IMG/VR virus record: IMGVR_UViG_3300036772_000557
Location: 1 to 64,000 of that record
From: a virus
DNA length: 64,000 nt
Reading direction: 5' to 3' (one strand)
Part shown: piece by piece, positions 54,553-62,467 of the stretch
Position numbering within the stretch: position 1 is the stretch's first letter
How the letters are laid out: each line of letters opens with the position of its first letter
Notes under the pieces: generated by a model
The model's database searches: none
Told to the model about the DNA's origin: nothing
Seen by the model: the letters and a program-made list of their open reading frames with translations, nothing else
Position numbers and translations under genes: made by a program

Positions 54553-56037
54553 TCAACCGGTCATATGCTGCTGCAATAACTCGCCGAGCGTGCCGCTGTA
54601 ATCGGTCTCGCCGATGTGGCTCAGCGTTATCGACGGGTCGATCCACACTCTGCCGCCGAGATCATTCCAGCGCTCGCAGAACGCGAAGTCCTCGCCGCCA
54701 TCGTTCAGATCATCAGGGTCATTCAGAAACAACTTGTAATAATATTTTGTGATCTCGGGGTCGATCGAGGCCGGCAGTGGGCGCTTCCATTCCGGGTGCG
54801 CGCCGATCATCTTCTCGATTACATGACGCTGGATGACCATAAAGGCTGCGCCGGCTTTGGTGCCTTCGGTCGTGAAGTTCCCCAAGGCATCCCATTCCAT
54901 CACCGCGTTGCGCGGCGCAAAAAAGCACCAGACGCCGGCATCGCTATTCGGCCGCGCATCTTTCTTTCGCCCGACAGCGGCAATGACATCGTGCTGAGCC
55001 ATAATGAGACGCAGCGCCGATTGCGGAGCCCACCCCATATCGTCGTCGATCAGCAGCGCATGGGTGAACTGGCCACCATCGGAGGTCTTGGCGGCCATGA
55101 ACTGTGCTATCAGGAAGTTCCTCGCCTTCGGAATATTTGACATGCCGATGACGCGGCGCCGATCCCACTCGACGCCGAGGCGCTCGAAGTCGCGTATCGT
55201 CGCGCCGTAGGAGTCGGCGTATTGCCAGACCGGCCGCCCGCCGTGCGGCGTCAGGATCATAGCCTTGCAGGTCTTGAGGTATTCGATCCTCGCGAGCTCT
55301 ACGGAGTGATCGGGCGAGCCCCCGATCGCTGGAGCGGCTGGCGTCGCCTGGCGCAGCTTCCGAGCGGCCGCGACGGCGACGTGGCGTTCGTCTTCGAGCC
55401 ATTCCCTGAAGACGCCCGCATCCGACGCCCACAGCCCGCCAGCGGGCTGGGTGGGGTAATTGACGCCGTACACCTTCTCGTGCGTCTCGTCGGCTGGCGC
55501 ATCGCCCTTGAGCACGTGGCGGTGCCGGACCATGACGCCCATGTCCATCGTCGAGCACTCGGCCTCGCGGCCGATGGTCTCCCATACGTCGTCGACGTAG
55601 AGGTGATGCAGCCCAGGCGGAAAGATGTAGCCGATCGCGCGCACAAGCGGGCCCGAGATGACCCAGCAATTCCCGATGCGATTCGGCGCCTGCCAGCCGT
55701 CGTTGCAAGCGACGAAGTTGGACCCGTCGAGCTGGGCGACCAGCCGCCTGTCCCAGGCCGGGGTCTCGGGAACGCAGTCGTCGCCGATCAGCCCGAGCCA
55801 GGCGCAGTCTACGACCTGCTCCCAGACCATGGTGATCTTTTCACCCTGGGTCTCGCCGTGCGTGTAATGGACGAACCAGCCGAGTGGCAGTTCGAGCGCG
55901 TCGTAGGCGGCGCAATTGTCGGCGTAATCCGCGACGTCGACTAGGAGCATACCGGGCGTCGAGCCGCCTGTCGCGTTGTAGGTGGCGAAGAAACGCTGTA
56001 GGTTGGCGACGCGCCTACGTGAAGGCAGGAGCCACAT
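54553..56037 (-). CDS. Two-domain GT-A glycosyltransferase (494 aa)
   Basis: N-terminal domain begins MWLLPSRRRVANLQRFFATY and has the metal-binding GDDCVPE. A second GT-A-like domain follows (ATIRDFERLGVEWDRRRVIG, LLIDDDMGW with a DxD). It would transfer sugars to protein, DNA or surface glycan from nucleotide sugars. Tandem GT-A domains are unusual in a tail operon. Start at 56037 chosen because the conserved strand follows at once. Confidence 0.75.
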   Translation of the reverse strand: MWLLPSRRRVANLQRFFATYNATGGSTPGMLLVDVADYADNCAAYDALELPLGWFVHYTHGETQGEKITMVWEQVVDCAWLGLIGDDCVPETPAWDRRLVAQLDGSNFVACNDGWQAPNRIGNCWVISGPLVRAIGYIFPPGLHHLYVDDVWETIGREAECSTMDMGVMVRHRHVLKGDAPADETHEKVYGVNYPTQPAGGLWASDAGVFREWLEDERHVAVAAARKLRQATPAAPAIGGSPDHSVELARIEYLKTCKAMILTPHGGRPVWQYADSYGATIRDFERLGVEWDRRRVIGMSNIPKARNFLIAQFMAAKTSDGGQFTHALLIDDDMGWAPQSALRLIMAQHDVIAAVGRKKDARPNSDAGVWCFFAPRNAVMEWDALGNFTTEGTKAGAAFMVIQRHVIEKMIGAHPEWKRPLPASIDPEITKYYYKLFLNDPDDLNDGGEDFAFCERWNDLGGRVWIDPSITLSHIGETDYSGTLGELLQQHMTG

Positions 56038-56040
56038 TTT

Positions 56041-56229
56041 TTGCAAACCACCGAATTTGTTTTGCGGGGCGGCAAGTCTATTCGATACGTCGCCGAGGCG
56101 ATCAGGCATGAAATCGAGCGCCTTATGTCCATCGCGGACAATCCGGCCGATCAGAATGCTCAGGCGGACGCGCTAAACGACATTGGCCTCTACGAAGCCA
56201 TTCTTGCCGAGATCGTTAAGGCCGGATGA
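56041..56229 (+). CDS. Plus-strand small helical protein (62 aa)
   Basis: TTG start with AGGAG nine bases upstream, divergent from the glycosyltransferase start four bases away. RGGKSIRYVAEAIRHEIERL, helical and charged. Its end overlaps the convergent membrane gene by 14 bases. Confidence 0.45.
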   Translation: MQTTEFVLRGGKSIRYVAEAIRHEIERLMSIADNPADQNAQADALNDIGLYEAILAEIVKAG

Positions 56230-56497
56230 TCGCCTCATATTCGTTGAGCGCGTCGGCTACGGACGGGCAATACCGCGGCTTCGGGACGAAGACCTTCTTT
56301 ACGATTGTCGGACCGGGAACAGGAACCTCCATCGGAACGTCGACATACTCGATCCTGGCGTGATCAAAGCCGCGCTCAAACCCGGCCTTATAGCCGCCGA
56401 TGGCAAATCCGATGGCCAGTACCATTGCAATCGCCGCCGTTATCATCGGATGCCATAGCTTTTGGGACTTATCTGTATCATAACCGGCCATGATCAT
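56216..56497 (-). CDS. Membrane-anchored small protein (93 aa)
   Basis: MIMAGYDTDKSQKLWHPMIT followed by one transmembrane helix (AAIAMVLAIGFAIGGYKAGF) and a proline/valine-rich periplasmic tail (VDVPMEVPVPGPTIVKKVFV). This layout resembles small inner-membrane spanin-like proteins. Start at 56497 or 56491. Confidence 0.5.
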   Translation of the reverse strand: MIMAGYDTDKSQKLWHPMITAAIAMVLAIGFAIGGYKAGFERGFDHARIEYVDVPMEVPVPGPTIVKKVFVPKPRYCPSVADALNEYEAIIRP

Positions 56498-56756
56498 CTT
56501 TCCCGCTGATACAGCCAGATTAATAAGCCAATCAGAAATCGATAGGTTGCAAGCCGCGCTGCGCCGTCTTGAGCGATCGGTCAGCACACCGGCGTCTACG
56601 CCTGAGCTGCCTCAGCGCGTCATCCGACGTGCGATCGGCGGGATTTATCCTTATCGCAAGCCCGACAGCGGTGTTGGAAAATGGTGGCGGCGGCGATGGT
56701 TACGGAAGGATCCCGCAAATTCAGGATGGCTCGCCAAAGAGAAGGAGTTGATCTGA
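56490..56756 (+). CDS. Plus-strand hypothetical protein (88 aa)
   Basis: MIIFPADTARLISQSEIDRL, then a basic, tryptophan-rich C-terminus (GKWWRRRWLRKDPANSGW). Overlaps the divergent membrane gene start by eight bases. Unknown role. Confidence 0.4.
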   Translation: MIIFPADTARLISQSEIDRLQAALRRLERSVSTPASTPELPQRVIRRAIGGIYPYRKPDSGVGKWWRRRWLRKDPANSGWLAKEKELI

Positions 56757-56760
56757 CGAG

Positions 56761-57021
56761 ATGACCTGCGAAACGATCCGGCTGACCGGCGGCGGTAGCA
56801 CGGAACTGGCTGATTCTGTTCCGAGCAAACGCGCCCTCGCAGCCGCAGAGGCCGTCCTGCAACACCGCCGCATCTGGCACGCCTTCCTTGGGGGCCTCGG
56901 GCTGCGCGATGCGGTCGCGATGTTGATCGACACAGAGCGCGAGTGCTGCGCGATCATCGCCGAACATTACCCCGAGGCTGGCGGCGCCGAAATCGCCGCG
57001 CGCATCAGGGCGATGCGATGA
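56761..57021 (+). CDS. Plus-strand hypothetical helical protein (86 aa)
   Basis: MTCETIRLTGGGSTELADSV, then helices with DTERECCAIIAEHYPEAGGA. GGAG about 12 bases upstream. Only five bases from the preceding plus-strand gene. Confidence 0.5.
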   Translation: MTCETIRLTGGGSTELADSVPSKRALAAAEAVLQHRRIWHAFLGGLGLRDAVAMLIDTERECCAIIAEHYPEAGGAEIAARIRAMR

Positions 57022-57048
57022 CAGACGATAGACCGCATCGCAAACGGT

Positions 57049-57237
57049 TTACAGCTGTTTGGGCCAGCAATCGAACACGACATTGCTGTCGGGCCACCGC
57101 CGAAAGATTGGATACCAGGACTTCAGATCAGCCCTGCACAGCGCCGCGGTTGGATATGCGTTTCCAATCTCCTGGACGGTGCCTTGGGAGAAGGCAACTA
57201 TTGTCCAGAATAGGATTCCAGATGCCATGAGGCTCAT
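57049..57237 (-). CDS. Small protein with N-terminal hydrophobic segment (62 aa)
   Basis: MSLMASGILFWTIVAFSQGT, then two cysteines (LCRADLKSW, FDCWPKQL) that could form a disulfide if exported. ATGA overlap with the radical SAM stop suggests coupling to that enzyme; it could be its partner or substrate (speculative). Confidence 0.5.
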   Translation of the reverse strand: MSLMASGILFWTIVAFSQGTVQEIGNAYPTAALCRADLKSWYPIFRRWPDSNVVFDCWPKQL

Positions 57238-58466
57238 GGCAAAAGTTCCCGCACCACTGTCCGAGCGTCCGCGAACGGCTCCACCTTGACGACGTGCGCC
57301 GCGCGGTACCGTAGTCGCTCGCGGTCGATCAGATCGCCCCGGAATGTGTCGTATGGCTCCAGCTCGCCGTCGCCGCGCCGTGAGAGGTAATTGCCGTCGA
57401 CCCCATCGCAGACTGGCATCGCGCGGCAAGAGCCGCATTTCTTCGCCGTGAAGACCTTGCCGGCGCCGCGGGCCGCGATAATGTCCGGCCGTTTATCGGT
57501 TGGGTCGGGCATCGTCATGTTCACTTTGAGTGGATAATGCGTCTCGTGATCCCGCAGCGGCAGCCGCCGGCCCATCACCTCGGGATCGGCCGCACCGGGC
57601 TTCGCCATGTGGTCGATCGCGTTCATCCACTCGTGCGGGTCGTGGCGCACGCCGACGACGCCCACGAGGTTTCGCTCGAGCCCCCGCATCGTGCACAGCG
57701 GCGCGTAGCGGACGTTGACGGCGATGCCGGCGGCCTCGAGGATGTCGCGGGCTTCAATCAGATAGGGTCGCACCTCGCTGTAATGCGCTTGCACCTCTGT
57801 CGCCTTGCCGCCAGGTCGCGACCAGGCGTGGTAGGCGTTCATTATGATAAAATTCGCGATGTAGACGCGGTGCGCGGCGATCTCGCGCGCGATCTGCGGC
57901 AGCAATCGAAAGTTCTCTTCGCACACCGTCGTGTTGGTGCCGTAGTCGAACCCGGCGTCGAGATCGGCCATCGCCGCCAGCAATTGCCGCCAAGAGCCGC
58001 CGGTGATCGATGAGAATCGCTCCTCGTCGACGGCATGAATCGACAGCAGGAAATCGGCCACGCCGGCGTCAAGTAGGCCAGCGAGCAGCGTCGGATACCC
58101 CGCCGCTGATTTCATCTTTCGCTTCAGGTATTGCCCGAGCGTGATGATGCGCGGCGCGAGGCCGACCTTGCGGGCGTGCACGACGAGCTCAACGATCCCC
58201 GGGTGGAGACACGGCTCGCCGCCGGTGACGTCGAAGCCGAGGAAGCCGTTGGCGTTGAGGGACGAAGCGAGCCGCTTGATATGGTCGGTCGAGTGGAACT
58301 CGGCCGTGCGCATCCCGGCGAACTGATCAGCCTCATCATTCAACCAGGAGTAGTAGCACCACTGACAGCTATGGACGCACTTCAGGCCGACATCCACGAC
58401 GCCCCACCGCGACAGGCGGCCGGGTTCGTGGAGATGGACTCCAACGAGAGCCTCTTTGGAATCCAT
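57234..58466 (-). CDS. Radical SAM enzyme (410 aa)
   Basis: C30-x3-C34-x2-C37 (CVHSCQWCYY) binds the radical SAM [4Fe-4S] cluster; TGGEPC at 81-86 is the GGE S-adenosylmethionine motif. A C-terminal group C344-x2-C347-x5-C353 (CGSCRAMPVC), with C258, could hold an auxiliary cluster of SPASM/twitch type. Such enzymes modify peptides, proteins or small molecules. GGGAG upstream of the ATG. It lies between the tail tube gene and the glycosyltransferase. Confidence 0.85.
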   Translation of the reverse strand: MDSKEALVGVHLHEPGRLSRWGVVDVGLKCVHSCQWCYYSWLNDEADQFAGMRTAEFHSTDHIKRLASSLNANGFLGFDVTGGEPCLHPGIVELVVHARKVGLAPRIITLGQYLKRKMKSAAGYPTLLAGLLDAGVADFLLSIHAVDEERFSSITGGSWRQLLAAMADLDAGFDYGTNTTVCEENFRLLPQIAREIAAHRVYIANFIIMNAYHAWSRPGGKATEVQAHYSEVRPYLIEARDILEAAGIAVNVRYAPLCTMRGLERNLVGVVGVRHDPHEWMNAIDHMAKPGAADPEVMGRRLPLRDHETHYPLKVNMTMPDPTDKRPDIIAARGAGKVFTAKKCGSCRAMPVCDGVDGNYLSRRGDGELEPYDTFRGDLIDRERLRYRAAHVVKVEPFADARTVVRELLP

Positions 58467-58535
58467 TCGATCTCCCTTGGCAAGGAAAAGCCGGCGGAGC
58501 GATAGCCCCGCCGTAGTCGGCTGCTTGAATATACC

Positions 58536-58928
58536 TTACGGCAGAGTCAGAACTGCAAATTGGACGTTGGTCGAGGTCGGGTTCAAGTAGAGCCCAGCCG
58601 GGGAAGTGTTGTTCCAGCCGGCTGGCGTCGTCTGAAATGGCCCAAAGCAGGAAGTCTTCTGCGCAAGGATCGCATAGTTCGTGATGTCGCCGGTGCGGCC
58701 CTGAGCGTCCGCCACCGAGATGATCGACAAGGTGAAGGTAGTGGTGGCGTGCGCATTAAACGCGAGCACCACGGTCTTGCCGCTGACGATCGGGACAACG
58801 TTCTCGTTGCCGCTGTCGCCAGCGGTGAAAACGAGGTCAGCCGAAGTCGCAGTAATCGGCAGGGCCGGGAAATAGGAAGCGCCACTGGCGAGCGGCAGGA
58901 CTTGGGGGGTCAAAGCAGTGCGAGCCAT
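58536..58928 (-). CDS. Small structural protein after major tail protein (130 aa)
   Basis: Low-charge beta protein (KTVVLAFNAHATTTFTLSII), GAGGAGG seven bases upstream. Similar in style to head decoration or tail tube-associated proteins. Immediately downstream of the tail tube gene, so likely a virion part. Confidence 0.6.
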   Translation of the reverse strand: MARTALTPQVLPLASGASYFPALPITATSADLVFTAGDSGNENVVPIVSGKTVVLAFNAHATTTFTLSIISVADAQGRTGDITNYAILAQKTSCFGPFQTTPAGWNNTSPAGLYLNPTSTNVQFAVLTLP

Positions 58929-58982
58929 GAAATAGCCTCCTCAGAAAATAACGACAGTTGGAAATGGGCAGGTTGGTAGGGT

Positions 58983-59993
58983 TTAGGTGCTGCGCTCGAT
59001 GATCACCATCGTTGCGGCATTCGGCCCGCCCGAGAGGTCGATACCGACGCGGGCATCCGGAACCTGAACGTTCCTGGTCAAAGGGCCGCCATCACGCTTC
59101 ATCTCGGATTTGGTCGCTTGGCCCAAGGTCAGGTTGGGGATCGTGAACTTGAGGACTCCGGTTCCGGGCGACGGCTCCGTAACGGTGCAGCTCAGGGCCA
59201 GCGGCGTTTCGTTGATGAAATCGTTGAAGGCCACTAGGCTCGATTCCATGATCGTGAAGCCCGGAACCGAGACCTTCATCACGCCGTCGAATACGTCCGG
59301 CGAGACCTTGGATCCAGCCACCGCAGGCGCTACAGCGCCGAGATCGACGGTCATCTGGAAAGAGGTAATGTCGGCCTGCAAGACTGGCGTCCCGGGCAAG
59401 GGCCCGTTACCTAGGCTTATCGACATATCGATCGCCGCCAGCGGCGTGAAGCTGTTATTGGCATAGCTCGGGCTGCTGAAATTGAACGCCGCCCCGGTCG
59501 TGCTCGTCGCTACGCCGGTCCCCATCCACGACGGTGTCGTGATAAACATGCCGTTCGGTTGGGCGTTAAACTCGAATTTCGTCCAGACGCAATCCTGGTA
59601 GACCTGGGAAATGCCGAGATCGAGCTCGACCTCTTCGATCGTGAAGTACCGGCGCACCAGCGCGCCGGCTGGCGGGTTGGTCAGAATATGACCGCCCAGC
59701 GAGCCGCCGCCCGTCCAGGTGCCGCGCATGACCGCCTCGAATATGGAGTCGTAATTCCCCATATTCAGCTCACCTGGGTACTGGCCCGCAGTGGCGAATG
59801 TGCCGCCCCGACCGCGCAGCGACATGCCGTCCTGACGGACCAGGATCGAGTTGATAGGCGTCTGCGTGACGTTGCCCGTCCCGCCGGATAAAGTGATGAA
59901 ATTCGCGCCGGCGCCGGTGGCAAGTGTCCCTAAGCCGGATTGGGCTTTGAAGGCTGCATAGGCGTTCCATTGCCGCTGAAGTGAAAGAGCCAT
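58983..59993 (-). CDS. Major tail (tube) protein (336 aa)
   Basis: MALSLQRQWNAYAAFKAQSG, with beta-sandwich content and FTIEEVELDLGISQVYQDCV and FEFNAQPNGMFITTPSW motifs typical of siphovirus tail tube proteins of the 'tail tube, proteobacterial' kind. Located right after the tail terminator, as expected. GGAG upstream. Confidence 0.7.
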   Translation of the reverse strand: MALSLQRQWNAYAAFKAQSGLGTLATGAGANFITLSGGTGNVTQTPINSILVRQDGMSLRGRGGTFATAGQYPGELNMGNYDSIFEAVMRGTWTGGGSLGGHILTNPPAGALVRRYFTIEEVELDLGISQVYQDCVWTKFEFNAQPNGMFITTPSWMGTGVATSTTGAAFNFSSPSYANNSFTPLAAIDMSISLGNGPLPGTPVLQADITSFQMTVDLGAVAPAVAGSKVSPDVFDGVMKVSVPGFTIMESSLVAFNDFINETPLALSCTVTEPSPGTGVLKFTIPNLTLGQATKSEMKRDGGPLTRNVQVPDARVGIDLSGGPNAATMVIIERST

Positions 59994-60050
59994 AAGTATT
60001 CTCCGCCGTGATTATTCGTGTCGGTCAATAAAAAAGGCCCGCACAGGCCC

Positions 60051-60524
60051 TTAACTGCGATAAAAGAATTCATAGGGTACAGTGACGGTGCGGACGAAGC
60101 GGTTCGCCGCCTCGACTGCGGCGACATTGTCGTCGGTGCGTGCAGGATACGTCGTGAGCCGCTCCCACAAGCTCGTGTCGAGCATGATGGTCTTCTGGTT
60201 CAGCCCGGCCTCGATCGCGTCTACGTGCGCGTCCAGATCCACGGTGCCGATGCCTTGCGGGTAGATGCAGTGGATTTGGAGCAGTCCGTTGCGGCGCGCC
60301 TGGCGGTTGCCTTCGCCGCCGATCGCGGTGAGCGGGGTGCCGTGGATCACCCTCGCGTAGATGCACGGCAGCGGCGATCCGTCAGGGTTTACGGGCAGGT
60401 TGCCGTTGGAGAAATCAAGGTTCAGACCGGGCGGCCACGGCTCGTTGGGCCAGCGGATCGGCCAGTCGGTGACGATGCCTTCGAGCGCGCTGCGCAGCTC
60501 CGACTCGATAATCGTGACGGTCAC
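60051..60524 (-). CDS. Tail terminator protein (157 aa)
   Basis: GTG start with GGAG seven bases upstream. WPIRWPNEPWPPG, ARVIHGTPLTAIGGEGNRQA and GLLQIHCIYPQGIGTVDLDA follow the DUF4128/lambda gpU-like terminator pattern that caps the tail and joins it to the head. Gene order supports it. Confidence 0.7.
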   Translation of the reverse strand: MTVTIIESELRSALEGIVTDWPIRWPNEPWPPGLNLDFSNGNLPVNPDGSPLPCIYARVIHGTPLTAIGGEGNRQARRNGLLQIHCIYPQGIGTVDLDAHVDAIEAGLNQKTIMLDTSLWERLTTYPARTDDNVAAVEAANRFVRTVTVPYEFFYRS

Positions 60525-60539
60525 TGCGATGCTCCATAA

Positions 60540-60809
60540 TCAGCGCCGGGTGCGCATCTCCGCGGCGATAGCTTCGAGTTTCGCGTTGGTTGTCGCCGCG
60601 GTACGATTGATCGCGCCGAGTGCGCCGGCCGTCGCGATGCGGGTCGTTTGAATCTCGTCGGCGATATTGCGCAGATGGCTCAGCTGTCGAGCGGCAGAGA
60701 TCTCTTCGTGCATTTCTTCGAGGTGAGAGTTCAGAACGTAGATCAGGCCGGCAAAGCCGAAGCTGACGACAATCAACAATGCCACGTCCAGTGCAGCCGC
60801 TAGCGTCAT
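60540..60809 (-). CDS. Membrane-anchored coiled-coil protein (89 aa)
   Basis: MTLAAALDVALLIVVSFGFA is a transmembrane helix, then a coiled coil (SHLEEMHEEISAARQLSHLR). ATGA overlap with the neck gene. Odd among neck and tail genes, where membrane proteins are not usual. Confidence 0.5.
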   Translation of the reverse strand: MTLAAALDVALLIVVSFGFAGLIYVLNSHLEEMHEEISAARQLSHLRNIADEIQTTRIATAGALGAINRTAATTNAKLEAIAAEMRTRR

Positions 60810-61423
60810 CTCGATGCCCTCACTGAAATGCTCGGGAACGCATAGGTGGCTTTGACCGGCCACGGGATCGGCACGGGCACCTCCCCCTCACTGACATAGG
60901 AGAACGTGATCGCCGCGTCGGGGAAGCGCTCGCGCGCGGCCATGGCCGTCAATTCGTAGACGCCGTCTGGCGCCTGGACCGAAAGGCCATGCTCGATCTT
61001 GCGCGCATAGGGTCTGGCGTTGACGAAGACGCATTCCGCATTCGCGCGGATTTGCATCGCCTCGGCGGCTTCAGGCACGTCGACCCAAACGCCGTCGACG
61101 ATCAGCCAGTGAACCTGGAAATAGTGAGGCTGACCGCGCTCGGGGCCGATCGGCGAGTGCGTGACGAGCTCGTGCCAGATCCAATCGAGGATCGGGCCGA
61201 GGTCGAGAAAGATAAAGCGAATGTTGCCGAACGGCCGGACGCTATCGAGCGGCGCTCCAGGGCGCCCGTCGACCAGCGTTCTCGACGGCGGACCTTGCTT
61301 GGCCTGCAGCGCGGCGAGTTGTTGCCGCGCCAGGTTCGCTGTGAGGCGCGGGACGTCCTGCTCGCGCAGGCGTGTGACGAGCGCGGTGGCCTGCGCGGTG
61401 GTGATCGGGCGGCTTGCTCGCAT
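60806..61423 (-). CDS. Neck/tail completion protein (205 aa)
   Basis: ARPYARKIEHGLSVQAPDGV followed by YELTAMAARERFPDAAITFS matches the HK97 gp10-like neck family common in alphaproteobacterial phages. The N-terminal third is helical. Start at ATG 61423 with GGGCGGG upstream. Confidence 0.6.
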   Translation of the reverse strand: MRASRPITTAQATALVTRLREQDVPRLTANLARQQLAALQAKQGPPSRTLVDGRPGAPLDSVRPFGNIRFIFLDLGPILDWIWHELVTHSPIGPERGQPHYFQVHWLIVDGVWVDVPEAAEAMQIRANAECVFVNARPYARKIEHGLSVQAPDGVYELTAMAARERFPDAAITFSYVSEGEVPVPIPWPVKATYAFPSISVRASR

Positions 61424-61469
61424 CTGCAAACCCGCCCGGAATTATGCAAAGTCTATGCGCGATGGGGGG

Positions 61470-61499
61470 TAGGCCCGGTTAGGCCCGGTTAGGCCCGGT
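61470..61499. repeat. Three tandem TAGGCCCGGT repeats
   Basis: Three perfect 10-base copies directly upstream of the neck gene (on its strand ACCGGGCCTA). Same unit length and copy number as the TTTAAATACG triplet at 37779-37808. Confidence 0.8.
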
Positions 61500-61511
61500 A
61501 AGTGCCGACGC

Positions 61512-61703
61512 TCACGATTTCGGCCCCGTGACAATCACCCCGCCGCTAACGCGAGGATCAGGATAAGCAACCTCAAGAGCTTCGATCAGCCCATAGGCCG
61601 TGGCACAGCACGGACACCCTGGCGCGTTATTGTGGCCCCAGGCCTTCATTTTGTCCCGGATTAACTTTATAACACGGGCCTTATCCATCGGTTCGGTCGG
61701 CAT
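61512..61703 (-). CDS. Hypothetical protein (63 aa)
   Basis: MPTEPMDKARVIKLIRDKMK, with a CPCC motif (APGCPCCATAYGLIEALEVA) that could bind metal. No known family. Sits between neck genes. Confidence 0.45.
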   Translation of the reverse strand: MPTEPMDKARVIKLIRDKMKAWGHNNAPGCPCCATAYGLIEALEVAYPDPRVSGGVIVTGPKS

Positions 61704-61722
61704 TATCTGTCGCGCCCCTCTC

Positions 61723-62097
61723 TTAGCCTCTGACCAAAAGATTGATCCTCACGACTTGCTCGCTGATTTTCAGCACATCCACGCCCTGCACATTCCGCTG
61801 AAACCCGGCGTAGCTGACCTTGTCGGTTGCGCGCGGTGCCGTGCCGAGGCGCTGTGCGAGAGAAGGGATCGAGTCGCCCTCGATGGCGATATTTGAATCG
61901 CCTTGCATAAGACTGCCGCCCGGGATGATTTCCTGTGGTCGGTAATTGCGCACGAAGCCGGGGCATGAAGCCGAGACGGTGGTCGGCGGCGTCGTCCTGA
62001 CGTCGATGATCCGCGTAAAGGTGATTGTGGTTCCGTTGCCGCCGAGCCCGGGATCGATAAAGGCATTCGTGAGCTCGATCGCGTCGCTCGGATCCAT
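61723..62097 (-). CDS. Putative head-tail joining protein (124 aa)
   Basis: Beta-rich, with TTITFTRIIDVRTTPPTTVS and GFQRNVQGVDVLKISEQVVR. Position and size suit a head closure or stopper protein between the connector and the neck protein. No specific motif. Confidence 0.45.
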   Translation of the reverse strand: MDPSDAIELTNAFIDPGLGGNGTTITFTRIIDVRTTPPTTVSASCPGFVRNYRPQEIIPGGSLMQGDSNIAIEGDSIPSLAQRLGTAPRATDKVSYAGFQRNVQGVDVLKISEQVVRINLLVRG

Positions 62098-62113
62098 GAG
62101 GCGCTACCTACGA

Positions 62114-62467
62114 TTATTGGGTCGCGACGATGCTAACCATTTGTGTAGTGTCGCCATCGGCTCCGAGACCCGGCCCATCCGGATTGACGATCACATTATT
62201 TCCGGAGAGCGCAAACGTCGAGGAATCGTCAGAAAATGGTGTCGTGAAGGCAATCGTTCCCGTGAACGGTGCCCCGTTCGACCAAGTCACATTGACTGCG
62301 CTGACCACCGTGCTTCCAGACGCATCAGACGAGAGCGACGGCGTCGGTGGATCGAAGGTTATGACCAGCTGGGGCACGTGATGCAGGATTACGTTCCCCA
62401 TGACATTTATGGCCAGCATCATCGCCGTCGAAATGGCGAATAGGAACCAAAACAGCCGCTGATTCAC
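62114..62467 (-). CDS. Membrane-anchored protein with Ig-like module (117 aa)
   Basis: GTG start overlapping the previous stop. One N-terminal membrane helix (FWFLFAISTAMMLAINVMGN), then the shared module (SSDASGSTVVSAVNVTWSNG, PFTGTIAF, VIVNPDGPGLGADGDTT), nearly identical in plan to the C-terminus of 33428-34186. An anchored form of the module. Confidence 0.6.
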   Translation of the reverse strand: MNQRLFWFLFAISTAMMLAINVMGNVILHHVPQLVITFDPPTPSLSSDASGSTVVSAVNVTWSNGAPFTGTIAFTTPFSDDSSTFALSGNNVIVNPDGPGLGADGDTTQMVSIVATQ

